Source of the DNA: an uncultured Eubacteriales bacterium
Lineage (GTDB): Bacteria; Bacillota; Clostridia; TANB77; CAG-508
DNA: 64,000 bases
Direction: 5' to 3'
NCBI GenBank assembly: GCA_905203305.1
Contig: CAJKVH010000005.1
Location: 1-64,000 of the forward strand
In this document: in pieces, positions 7,323 through 15,988 of the stretch
How the letters are laid out: each line of letters starts with the position of its first letter
How positions within the stretch are numbered: the first letter of the stretch is position 1
Program-made: the position numbers and the translations under genes
Notes under the pieces: generated by a model
Told to the model about the DNA's origin: nothing
Seen by the model: only the letters and a program-made list of their open reading frames with translations
Databases searched by the model: none

Positions 7323-7982
7323 TTATTTTTTTAATTCGTCTATAATATCCTTATAGTTTTTTGCCATTAATATAGCTGTTCCTGAAACTAGCATATCTGC
7401 TCCTGCTTCTTTTATTTTTTCACAGGTTGCAAGGTTAATTCCTCCATCAACTTCTATTTGTGTTTCTAAATTATTTTCATCAATATGTTTTTTTAATGTC
7501 TGAACTTTATTTACCATATCAGAAATTAATGTTTGTCCACCTTTTCCGGGTTCAACTGTCATAACAAGTACTACATGGATATATGGTAAAAATTCATATA
7601 TTTTTTCAATATCTGTATTTGGCTTTAAAGCTATTCCTACTCTAGAATGATTATCTTTTATCATGTTTATAAAATCAAATACTTGTTTTTCATCTTTGCA
7701 TGCTTCTAAATGAAATGTAATTATATTAGCATCTACAGCTGAAAATACATTAATTGCTGTTTCTACATCTTCTACCATTAAATGAATGTCTAATGGTATA
7801 TTTGATATTCTTCTTGTATATGATGCAAGTTCTAACATCTTTTGATATGTATTTTTTTCTACAAATTCGCCATCCATTACATCTATATGTATATAATCTG
7901 TTCTTGATTTTTCTAATCCTAATATTACCTCAGCCTCTTTACCTTTTTCAGCATTTAAAATTGATGTTGATACTTCATGCAT
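7323..7982 (-). CDS. rpe: Ribulose-phosphate 3-epimerase
   Basis: A 219-residue TIM barrel interconverting ribulose-5-phosphate and xylulose-5-phosphate in the pentose phosphate pathway. Family marks are STSIL near the N-terminus, HIDVMDGEF (metal and catalytic Asp), DIHLMVED, VEPGKGGQ, and EVDGGIN (second catalytic Asp). It follows prkC, the gene order known from Bacillus and relatives, except that the usual rsgA between them is missing. A hairpin (8005-8035) separates it from prkC, so expression may be partly independent. The ribosome-binding site is AAAGGAGG. Confidence 0.96.
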   Translation of the reverse strand: MHEVSTSILNAEKGKEAEVILGLEKSRTDYIHIDVMDGEFVEKNTYQKMLELASYTRRISNIPLDIHLMVEDVETAINVFSAVDANIITFHLEACKDEKQVFDFINMIKDNHSRVGIALKPNTDIEKIYEFLPYIHVVLVMTVEPGKGGQTLISDMVNKVQTLKKHIDENNLETQIEVDGGINLATCEKIKEAGADMLVSGTAILMAKNYKDIIDELKK

Positions 7983-8004
7983 TTTTTAATTCCTCCTTTA
8001 TTTT

Positions 8005-8035
8005 AAAAATCCTGATAATTATTATCAGGATTTTT
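8005..8035 (-). terminator. Hairpin between prkC and rpe
   Basis: An AAAAATCCTGATAA/TTATCAGGATTTTT inverted repeat in the 57-base gap. The downstream T-run on the minus strand is short, so it may be a leaky terminator or attenuator. A stronger T-run faces the plus strand. Confidence 0.65.
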
Positions 8036-8039
8036 TTTA

Positions 8040-10047
8040 TTACTCTATTGTAACTTTGTCTGTATTATTTAAGTTTACATCCTTTGTTGATTTTAATACA
8101 TCATCAATATAAACTTTAACTTCTATTGTTCCTTTTCCAGATATAGATTGATATAAGTTTGTTGTTGTTGGATCTATTTTATTTTTATATACTGTATCTC
8201 CACCTGCTACAATTTTTACTTCTACATCTTTTACAACTTTATTTGTTGAACTTGTTCCATTTGTAGTATTTGATTTTTCTGTTTCTTCATCTGACCAACC
8301 ATCTGCTATAACGTCTTTTCCACCCAATAATGATTTTACATTTACTGTAAGTGTTGCTGATTTTGTTTCTGTTAATTTATTTACTGTTATTGTAATACTA
8401 CTTCCTTGTTCTACTTCTTTTCCAGCATCTAAACTTTGTTTTAATACAACTCCATTTTCTTTTGATGAATCTTCATCATATGCAACTGTAACTTTCAAGC
8501 CTAAATCTGTTAAAGCTTTTTTAGCATCATCTTCAGATTTTCCTATAACAGATGGAACTGATGATTTCTTTGTTCCAGTACTTACATGGATAATTACAGT
8601 ATCTCCTGCATTTACTTTTTTATTTGCATCTGTTTCTTGGCTTATAACATATCCTGCTTCGATTTTTTTGCTTTCTTCTTCTACTATTTCATATTTTAGA
8701 TTAGCATCTTCTAATAATTTTATTGCATCTTCTTTGCTCTTTCCTTTTAAATCTGGTACTGTTGTTTCTTCTATTCCTTTACTTACTACAACTTTTATAG
8801 TTGTTCCCATTTTTACATTGTAATTATCACTATATAAAGGATCCTGAGAAATTATATATCCTTCTGCATAGTCACTATTAAATTCTCTAGATTCAACATC
8901 TAAATGTAAACCTAAATCTTCTAATGTTTGTTTTGCATCATCTTCACTTATTCCAACTAAATTTGGTAATAGTACTTCTTTTGGATTTGTTACTTTTGAA
9001 TATATTATAGTTCCACCTAGACTTATTGCAAATAATAAAATAAGTGCAATAAACATTGATAATCCCTTATGTTTTTTTATAAATTCCTTAAATTTATTAG
9101 GCTTTTTCTTTTTCCCATTATTATCTGACTTTTTAGCTTCTTCTTCAATATCTTTTATTGATATTTTTTGCGTTGGCATATCGTCTTCATAGTCTTGATT
9201 ATCTACAAAATCTCCTTCCGGATCTTTTAATGCTCTTTTTAAATCTGTTAACATTAATGTTGCTGTTTGATAACGTAAATTTGTATCTTTTCTCATTGCT
9301 TTTAGAATTATATCATTTACAGCTTGAGGAATTTTTTCGTTTAAACTTTTTGGTGCTTTTGGTTCTTCTTGAATATGCTTTAATGCTACAGATACTGGTG
9401 TATCAGCATCAAAAGGTACTCTACCTGTTAGCATTTCATACATCACAACTCCTAAAGAATATAGGTCTGATTTACTATCTGTATATCCTCCTCTTGCATG
9501 TTCTGGTGAGAAATAATGTACTGATCCTATTGTTGTTCCAAAAGCAGTTATTGTTGAATTTGAAACAGCTTTTGCTATTCCAAAATCTGTTACTTTTGCA
9601 ACACCGTCTTCTGTAATTATTATATTATGTGGTTTTATATCCCTATGTACTATATGATTTTTATGTGCAACTTCTAATGCAGATGCAATTTGTATTGCAA
9701 TATTTACAGACCATTTCCATGGGAGAGGCCCACCTTCTTCAACTATTATTTCTTTTAATGTTTTTCCTTGAACAAGTTCCATTACAATATAATATAAATC
9801 TCCATCTTTTCCTACGTCATATACAGATACTATATTTGGATGAATTATACTTGCAGCTGCTTGTGCTTCTACTTCAAATCTTTTTATAAATTCTTGATCT
9901 GTTGTAAATTCATCTCTTAATACTTTTACAGCTACATATCTATTTAATACATGACATTTTGCCTTATATACAGTTGCCATTCCGGCCATTTCCTATTTTT
10001 TCAATAAGCTCGTATCTATTTCCTAACAATCTTCCTTCTAAATCCAT
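8040..10047 (-). CDS. prkC: PASTA-domain Ser/Thr protein kinase, +1 frameshift at CGG codon 22
   Basis: Translation starts at 10047 (MDLEGRLLGNRY). The frame breaks at codon 22, CGG (9982-9984). Skipping its C yields IGNGGMATVYKA, the exact glycine-loop consensus, and continues to the stop at 8040, about 668 residues in all. The kinase domain has VAVKVL (lysine), HIVHRDIKPHN and VTDFGIAK. A juxtamembrane linker leads to one membrane helix (about 330-350), then three extracellular PASTA repeats (LVGISEDDAK, LKGKSKEDA, VIGKSEDDAK) and a C-terminal extension. It senses muropeptide/lipid II outside the cell and phosphorylates cytoplasmic targets. It lies between prpC and rpe. Without the shift only a 27-residue peptide is made. 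Confidence 0.9.
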
Positions 10048-10089
10048 TTTATTAACATTCCTTTCTTATGAATGTAAAATTTATATTTT

Positions 10090-10827
10090 CTATAAATTTT
10101 TTATTGTTATTACTGTTATATTATCTATTCCTCCGTTTTGATTTGCTAAATCTACTAATTCTTTTGGAGCTATTTCAAAGTTATTCGTTACTAAGTTAAA
10201 TATTTCTTCCTTACTTACCATATTTGTTAAACCATCTGAACATATAACTAATGTATCTTCTTTTTGAAAGCCTCTTACCATTACATCTGGTTCAACAAAC
10301 GCATTACATCCTAATGCTTTTGTTAACATATTTTTCTTTGGATGATGTTTGGCTTCTTCTTTTGTGATAGTCCCTTCTTTTACAAGAGTTTGTACATAAC
10401 TATGGTCTTGTGTTAATTGTCTTATCATTCCTTTACGAATCCTGAAAATTCTACTATCACCAATATGCGCAATATATGCTCTACTATTATATATTAAGCA
10501 TACCTCAAGTGTAGTACCCATTCCTTCTAATTCCTTATTTTCTAAAGATTTTTCATACACAACCATATTAGCATATTCTACACTACTTCCGATAAGTTGA
10601 ATAAGATTTTCTTTGTCTTTTGGTGTATCTTTTAAGTTGTTTTCTATATAGCTTCTGCTACATGCTACTGCTAATTTACTTGCTATTTCTCCTGCATTAC
10701 ATCCGCCCATTCCATCTGCTAATATATATAATTGTATATTTGAAAATTGATCGTCTGTAATATAGAAACTATCTTGATTTGTATCTCTTGCTTTTCCTAT
10801 ATCGGACTTAGCATAAGCTCTTACCAT
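10090..10827 (-). CDS. prpC: PP2C-family protein Ser/Thr phosphatase
   Basis: A 245-residue single-domain phosphatase that reverses PrkC phosphorylation. Metal-binding and catalytic motifs are visible: DIGKARDTNQD (about 8-18), ILADGMGGC (about 36-44), IAHIGDSRIF, DHSYVQTLV, ICSDGLTNM (about 190) and GGIDNITVI near the C-terminus. It is the first gene of the prpC-prkC-rpe cluster and lies 42 bases before prkC. Its length matches Bacillus PrpC. Confidence 0.96.
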   Translation of the reverse strand: MVRAYAKSDIGKARDTNQDSFYITDDQFSNIQLYILADGMGGCNAGEIASKLAVACSRSYIENNLKDTPKDKENLIQLIGSSVEYANMVVYEKSLENKELEGMGTTLEVCLIYNSRAYIAHIGDSRIFRIRKGMIRQLTQDHSYVQTLVKEGTITKEEAKHHPKKNMLTKALGCNAFVEPDVMVRGFQKEDTLVICSDGLTNMVSKEEIFNLVTNNFEIAPKELVDLANQNGGIDNITVITIKNL

Positions 10828-10900
10828 TGTGTCACCTCTTTTTCTTTACATGTAAAAAGTTTACCATATATTGTGTTTTTTTTCAATATATATTTTTCTT

Positions 10901-11632
10901 TTAAACTCTAAAAATTATTTGTGCTAAATTAAATATTCCTTTAAATACTATATTTATTATTGGAGATATTATAGTTCCTGCAATTCCTGTTATCCATAGT
11001 ATTACAAATAATATATAAAAAATTCTTTCATTATTTTCAAACCATGTTTTTGAATTATATGTTAAAAATGGTTTTATTACTTTTGACCCATCTAATGGTG
11101 GAAGTGGAATTAGATTAAATATTCCAAGTCCAATATTTAAAGTTATTGTATACATTATCATTTGCATTATTATTGATAATATTCTATTTGTGTATATTAG
11201 AGCTCCTGTAAATTTATATATTATAAAATACATTGCTGTAAATACTATTGCAAGAATTATATTCATTGCAGGCCCAGCAATTGATACAATTGCATCTGCT
11301 TTTTCTATGCTTATATCTCTGTTATAATTTCTTGGATTTACATTTACAGGTTTTCCCCATCCAAATCCTGCAAATAATAACATTATAAATCCTATTGGAT
11401 CTATATGTGCCAATGGATTTAATGAAATTCTGCCTTCTCTTCTTGGTGTATCATCCCCTAACATATCTGCAACTTTTGCATGTGCAAATTCATGGAATGT
11501 TATTGCAATTAATACTCCAGGAATTGTATATAATAATCCTAATAAAGCGTTTATATTGCTTAAATAACCTGACAATCCCCATAGTAGCATTATTGCCATA
11601 ATTATATATAATGTTCTTTTATCGAAATACAT
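10901..11632 (-). CDS. M50-family (site-2-type) membrane metalloprotease
   Basis: The start is set at 11632 (MYFDKRTLY) behind TTAGGAGG; an upstream ATG at 11659 overlaps that signal. About 243 residues with five or six membrane helices. The zinc motif HEFAH (about residues 47-51) and the third ligand in NPLAHIDPIG place it among short, PDZ-less site-2 protease relatives. Such proteins cleave membrane-embedded substrates; the target here is unknown. It is monocistronic or at the end of a unit. Confidence 0.88.
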   Translation of the reverse strand: MYFDKRTLYIIMAIMLLWGLSGYLSNINALLGLLYTIPGVLIAITFHEFAHAKVADMLGDDTPRREGRISLNPLAHIDPIGFIMLLFAGFGWGKPVNVNPRNYNRDISIEKADAIVSIAGPAMNIILAIVFTAMYFIIYKFTGALIYTNRILSIIMQMIMYTITLNIGLGIFNLIPLPPLDGSKVIKPFLTYNSKTWFENNERIFYILFVILWITGIAGTIISPIINIVFKGIFNLAQIIFRV

Positions 11633-11740
11633 TTTTCCTCCTAATTTATTTACTCTCACATGAGTTATTTTTAATTCATTTTGGTGTATTATATACCAAA
11701 AAATTATAATTGTAAAGAATTTAGATCAAAACAAAAAAAA

Positions 11741-11767
11741 ACAGAATTGCTAATAAAGTAATTCTGT
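11741..11767 (-). terminator. Terminator of rny
   Basis: ACAGAATT/AATTCTGT arms (11741-11748/11760-11767) followed on the minus strand by a nine-T run, ten bases after the rny stop. Confidence 0.85.
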
Positions 11768-11776
11768 TTTTTTCTG

Positions 11777-13324
11777 TTATTTTGCATAGTCTACAACACG
11801 TTTTTCTCTTATGATGTTTACTTTTATTTGTCCTGGATAATCCATTTCGTCTTCTATACGTTTTGAAACATCTCTTGCTAATACTGTCATTTGATCATCT
11901 GAAATTTTATCTGGTTTTACTATTATTCTTACTTCACGTCCTGCTTGTATTGCAAATGATTTTTCAACTCCTTCAAATGAATCTGCTATTGTTTCTAGAC
12001 TTTCTAGTCTCTTAATATATGCTTCTAATGTTTCTCTTCTTGCTCCAGGTCTTGATGCTGATATTGCATCTGCAGCTTGTACTAAAACTGCTTCTAATGT
12101 TTGTGGTTCAACATCTCCATGATGTGCCTCTACAGCGTTTATAATAAGTGGATTTTCTTTGTATTTTTTTAGAATATCTACACCTATTTGAACATGTGTA
12201 CCTTCCATGTCATGGTCTAATGCTTTTCCAATATCATGTAATAGTCCTGCTCTTCTTGCTCTTTTTGCATCCAAACCTAGTTCTTCTGCCATTATTCTAG
12301 CTAAGTTTGAAACTTCAATTGAGTGGCTTAATACATTTTGCCCATAACTTGTTCTATACTTAAGTTTTCCAAGTAGTTTTATAATATCTGGATGAAGGTT
12401 ATTTACTCCTGTTTCTAATGCTGCTCTTTCTCCTTCTTCTCTTATAATAGTGTTTAGCTCTTCTTTAGCTTTTTCTACCATTTCTTCGATCTTTGCTGGA
12501 TGTATTCTTCCATCATCAATTAATTTTTCTAGTGCAATTCTTGCAACCTCTCTTCTTAATGGATCAAATCCCGATAGAATGACAGCTTCTGGAGTATCAT
12601 CTATTATTAAGTCAATTCCTGTTAATGTTTCTAATGCTTTTATGTTTCTTCCTTCTCTTCCTATTATTCTTCCTTTCATTTCATCACTTGGAAGACTAAC
12701 TATTGATACTGTTGTTTCTGATGTATGGTCTGCTGCACACTTTTGTACTGCATATGATATGATTTCTTTTGCATTTTTATTTGCATCTTCTTTTGCTTTT
12801 TGATTTAGCTCTCTTATTATTTTTGCCTTTTCAGTTGTTATTTCCTTTTCCATTTCGTTTAATAAGTATTCTCTTGCTTCATCTTTGCTTAAAGATGCTA
12901 TTCTTTGAAGTTCTTCAACTTGTTTTTCATAAATTTTGTTAACTTCTTCTTTTTGATTTTCTAGACCCTTATATTCATTTTCTAAATCTAGTTCTTTCTT
13001 TTCTAAGTTCTCTGAACGTCTGTCCAAATTTTCTTCTTTTTGAATCATTCTTGATTCTTGTTTTTGAACTTCGCTTCTTCTTTCTTTAATCTCTTGATCT
13101 AATTCTTTTCTGCTATTCATGATTTCTTCTTTTGCTTTGAATATTTCTTCTTTTCTCATGTTTTCCGCTTCGACCTTAGCTAAATCTACCACTCTTTTAG
13201 CTTCTTGTTCTGCACTTTCAATTTTAGATTCTGCAATCTTTTTTCTTATAATCATTCCTGCAACAATTCCGATTGCCAATGAGATTAGGAAAGTAGCGAC
13301 TACGATTATACTATTCATAATCAT
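11777..13324 (-). CDS. rny: Ribonuclease Y
   Basis: A 515-residue membrane-anchored endoribonuclease that starts mRNA decay. Domains in order: an N-terminal membrane helix (about 3-25), a long charged coiled coil (about 30-200), a KH domain with [11 protein letters not shown] (about 220-280), and an HD domain with [12 protein letters not shown] (about 355-370) plus EAHHGD. The C-terminus [11 protein letters not shown] is family-typical. Length is normal and it is a single-gene unit. Confidence 0.97.
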   Translation of the reverse strand: MIMNSIIVVATFLISLAIGIVAGMIIRKKIAESKIESAEQEAKRVVDLAKVEAENMRKEEIFKAKEEIMNSRKELDQEIKERRSEVQKQESRMIQKEENLDRRSENLEKKELDLENEYKGLENQKEEVNKIYEKQVEELQRIASLSKDEAREYLLNEMEKEITTEKAKIIRELNQKAKEDANKNAKEIISYAVQKCAADHTSETTVSIVSLPSDEMKGRIIGREGRNIKALETLTGIDLIIDDTPEAVILSGFDPLRREVARIALEKLIDDGRIHPAKIEEMVEKAKEELNTIIREEGERAALETGVNNLHPDIIKLLGKLKYRTSYGQNVLSHSIEVSNLARIMAEELGLDAKRARRAGLLHDIGKALDHDMEGTHVQIGVDILKKYKENPLIINAVEAHHGDVEPQTLEAVLVQAADAISASRPGARRETLEAYIKRLESLETIADSFEGVEKSFAIQAGREVRIIVKPDKISDDQMTVLARDVSKRIEDEMDYPGQIKVNIIREKRVVDYAK

Positions 13325-13484
13325 ACACCTCTTTCTTATTTAATTTTCAATGTGCGAATAAATATATATATTAAAACTCATATTTTTTATTAAATATATT
13401 TTTCTACCACATAAGTATATCATTTTAGGTTTATAACTGTCAAGAGGTATAGTGATTAATTTATTCACTTTTCGCACCCAAATT

Positions 13485-14003
13485 TTATGCTACATTTAGT
13501 ATACAGTCATAGTATTCATAATCTTCCATGTATCTCTCCATCATCTCAAAAAAGCCTCTTGAATGTGTTTTGTATTTTAAATGACAGAATTCATGTAAAA
13601 CTACATATCTTAACACTTTTTTATCGTATTTTACTATTTCTGGATTTATTACTATTGTTTTCATGTCTATTGTTTTGGCAAGTTTATTTGGTATTTTTCT
13701 TATTACATAATTTTCTGGTGCTAGTCCATTCATCATTATTCTTGTTTCTTCCATTACATTTTCTATTTCTATTCTTGCTATTTCTTGATACATTTTATCT
13801 ATTGCTAATTTTACTATTGCTATATTGTTTTCTTTTTTATATTTGCTAGGAAGATATACATTAATGATATTTCCTACTAGATCAAGCTCAGGATTTTTTG
13901 ACTTACTGTATATTATATTTACTGTTATTGTTTTTCCAAATATTTTCACACTTTTTCCTAATTCTTTTTCTATTCTATTTTTTCTGTTTAATACTTTTAT
14001 CAT
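13485..14003 (-). CDS. YgjP/WLM-like zinc metallopeptidase
   Basis: The start is set at 14003 (MIKVLNRKNR) behind AAGGAGG; the ATG at 14054 coincides with the predicted transcription start. The roughly 172-residue protein carries HEFCHLKYKTHSRGF near residue 145: the HExxH zinc site plus the HS..F segment typical of YgjP-like predicted hydrolases (DUF45). The biological substrate of the family is poorly defined. The gene stands alone, with a consensus promoter flanked by two similar palindromes, so it is probably tightly repressed and perhaps stress-inducible. Confidence 0.82.
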   Translation of the reverse strand: MIKVLNRKNRIEKELGKSVKIFGKTITVNIIYSKSKNPELDLVGNIINVYLPSKYKKENNIAIVKLAIDKMYQEIARIEIENVMEETRIMMNGLAPENYVIRKIPNKLAKTIDMKTIVINPEIVKYDKKVLRYVVLHEFCHLKYKTHSRGFFEMMERYMEDYEYYDCILNVA

Positions 14004-14030
14004 TATATATTCCTCCTTAAATTGTTTTTG

Positions 14031-14044
14031 CGAATTGTTGTTCG
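14031..14044. promoter_or_regulatory. Operator-like palindrome, downstream copy
   Basis: CGAATTGTTGTTCG. On the minus strand this is CGAAC-AACA-ATTCG, one base away from the Gram-positive SOS box CGAAC-N4-GTTCG. It lies just downstream of the -10 element of the YgjP-like gene. Confidence 0.5.
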
Positions 14045-14059
14045 CTTTCGACATTATGG

Positions 14060-14088
14060 ATTATATAACTTAAATTTTAAGTTGTCAA
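14060..14088 (-). promoter_or_regulatory. Promoter of the YgjP-like gene
   Basis: TTGACA (14083-14088), a 17-bp spacer and TATAAT (14060-14065). Confidence 0.88.
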
Positions 14089-14096
14089 TAGTTTTT

Positions 14097-14110
14097 CGAA
14101 TTTTTGTTCG
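14097..14110. promoter_or_regulatory. Operator-like palindrome, upstream copy
   Basis: CGAATTTTTGTTCG, just upstream of the -35 element. It matches the downstream copy at 13 of 14 positions, and the two copies bracket the promoter 66 bp apart. Confidence 0.5.
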
Positions 14111-14135
14111 TACTTTATGTTCCTTGTTTTTCAAA

Positions 14136-14165
14136 AATAGCACCAGTATTAAACTTGGTGCTATT
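14136..14165 (-). terminator. Terminator of the dnaE-ktrB-ktrA unit
   Basis: AATAGCACCA/TGGTGCTATT arms (14136-14145/14156-14165) followed on the minus strand by a T-run, right after the ktrA stop. Confidence 0.85.
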
Positions 14166-14172
14166 AAAAATT

Positions 14173-14610
14173 TTAAATTTTTTTTAGTTCTTTACTTTCT
14201 AAAATAGTCTTTGCTGTCATTATTCCCATGTATTCTTCTGGTAATACTATTTCATCAACTTCTAATTTTTCTAAAATTCTTTTGTGGAGCTGATTTCCAG
14301 CTTTTGCTATAATGTAATTTACTCCCGCTTCTTTAAGCGCTAAGCATGTAATTATACTTACAGATACGCTTTCTCCAACTCCTACAACTCCTACATCAAA
14401 GTCTCCAACTGGTATTCCTTCAAAAGCATCTATATTAGTAATATCCATACATACTGCTTTAGTTGCAAACTTACTTGCACGTTCTACTAATTTCATATCT
14501 TTATCAATTGCAAACACTTCCATTCCCTTTTCTGAAAGTTTTCTTGCAACATTCATTCCATATATCCCTAAACCTATAACTATACATTGTTTTTTCATAT
14601 TTACAACCAT
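14173..14610 (-). CDS. ktrA: KtrA/TrkA-type potassium uptake regulatory subunit, RCK-N domain only
   Basis: A Rossmann-fold nucleotide-binding subunit that gates the neighbouring KtrB channel. IVIGLGIYGMNVARKL (about 10-25) is the dinucleotide loop and VFAIDKD carries the acidic residue that ends the second strand. The protein ends after about 145 residues, right after the RCK-N domain. The usual roughly 70-residue RCK-C (TrkA-C) domain is absent, and a terminator follows immediately, so it may be naturally short or truncated. The start may be 14610 or the ATG at 14598 (MKKQCIVIG), which has better spacing to AAAGGA. Confidence 0.88.
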   Translation of the reverse strand: MVVNMKKQCIVIGLGIYGMNVARKLSEKGMEVFAIDKDMKLVERASKFATKAVCMDITNIDAFEGIPVGDFDVGVVGVGESVSVSIITCLALKEAGVNYIIAKAGNQLHKRILEKLEVDEIVLPEEYMGIMTAKTILESKELKKI

Positions 14611-14676
14611 TCCTTTCTTTCCATGTACAAAATTGATTAAAATTATTGTATTTCACATTTTATTCAAGCTTTTCTC

Positions 14677-15969
14677 CTATAACATTACATTTCCTGAAAC
14701 ATATTCAATATTTGGATTTTCTTTTTTATTTAATATCAATATAGAAAGTATCGATATTGGTCCAACTCTTCCTATATACATTAAAGATACTAATATAATT
14801 TTTGAAATAAAATTCATTTGCGATACATCTGTAACAGATAATCCAGTTGCTGAAAAAGCTGATGCACACATAAATAAATTTTTATCTAATCCCATAAGTT
14901 GTACTTTTTCTAAAATAAACATTGAAATCAAAACCAAACTAGAACATATTACAATATTTGTTATTGCTTGTCTTATTGTTTGAACATCTATTTTTTTATA
15001 AAAAGCAACTACATCTCTTTTATTTCTTAAAGTTGCCCTAACTGTTAATACTAAAATTGCAATAGATGTAATTCTGATTCCTCCTGAAGTTGAACCTGGT
15101 GCTCCTCCAATCATCATAAGGAAAGATACTATAAGTTTAGTACTCGTAAGCGTATTTTCCATATTTATCGTAGAAAATCCTGTAGTTCTTGCTGTTACAC
15201 TTGTAAAAAGAGCTTCTAAAATTGTCAAATTAGGCTCTGAAATTTTTAATAATATAACTGATATTAAGTATATTATTATACTTGCAGAAAATACAATTTT
15301 GGTATGAAAACTAATATGTATAAAGTCCTTTTTTCTAATACATTTTATTATATCTTCCATTACAAAATATCCTACAGACCCTAAAAACATTAATATTATA
15401 AATACTATATTTACATATATATTGTTTGCAAATATTTCAAGACTTGTGTTTCCTAATATATCAAATCCCGCGTTGCAAAATGCTGTTATTGAATGAAAAA
15501 TGCTATACCATATTCCATTTTTCAATCCAAATCGTGGTATAAAATCTATTGATAAAAATGCTGCCCCAATAAATTCTATTATAAGAGTATATTTTATAAT
15601 ACTTTTTAACCTTTTTCTTAATCTTCCATAGTGATCATCATTTAGTGCACTACTTAAAAGTAATGTTTCTGATAGTGACATTTTCTTTTTCTTAAGGTTT
15701 ACAATAAATGTAATAAAAGCAACAAAGCCTATTGCTCCTATTTCTGTAATTATTGCAATTACAACTTGACCTAAAAATGTATATTCTTTAGAGAAATCTA
15801 CTGTTGTAAGTCCATTTACACATGTTGCTGAAACCGCTGTAAACAATGCATCAAATGGTTTTATTTCTCCATTATTACAAATAGGCATCATAAGAGCAAT
15901 AAAACCAACTAAAATTATTGATAAAAACCCTAAACATGGTATTAAATATATGTTTTTGTTTTTTAACAT
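14677..15969 (-). CDS. ktrB: KtrB/TrkH-type potassium transporter membrane subunit
   Basis: A 430-residue integral membrane protein with about eight to ten helices in the repeated M1-P-M2 pattern. Pore-loop segments include SATCVNGLTT, HSITAFCNAGFD, TARTTGFST and SAFSATGLSVT, each with the glycine that forms the selectivity filter. It imports K+ (with Na+ in Ktr systems) and pairs with the adjacent KtrA subunit. The gene starts 20 bases after dnaE, so all three are probably co-transcribed. Confidence 0.94.
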   Translation of the reverse strand: MLKNKNIYLIPCLGFLSIILVGFIALMMPICNNGEIKPFDALFTAVSATCVNGLTTVDFSKEYTFLGQVVIAIITEIGAIGFVAFITFIVNLKKKKMSLSETLLLSSALNDDHYGRLRKRLKSIIKYTLIIEFIGAAFLSIDFIPRFGLKNGIWYSIFHSITAFCNAGFDILGNTSLEIFANNIYVNIVFIILMFLGSVGYFVMEDIIKCIRKKDFIHISFHTKIVFSASIIIYLISVILLKISEPNLTILEALFTSVTARTTGFSTINMENTLTSTKLIVSFLMMIGGAPGSTSGGIRITSIAILVLTVRATLRNKRDVVAFYKKIDVQTIRQAITNIVICSSLVLISMFILEKVQLMGLDKNLFMCASAFSATGLSVTDVSQMNFISKIILVSLMYIGRVGPISILSILILNKKENPNIEYVSGNVML

Positions 15970-15988
15970 CTTTTGTATTCTTCCTTTC

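Noticed and set aside
9987..9989. ATG at 9989 as the true start of prkC, making the kinase a truncated gene
   Set aside because: The upstream segment 10047-9985 encodes the perfectly conserved kinase N-terminus in another frame, behind its own ribosome-binding site; a shift at CGG explains both parts better.
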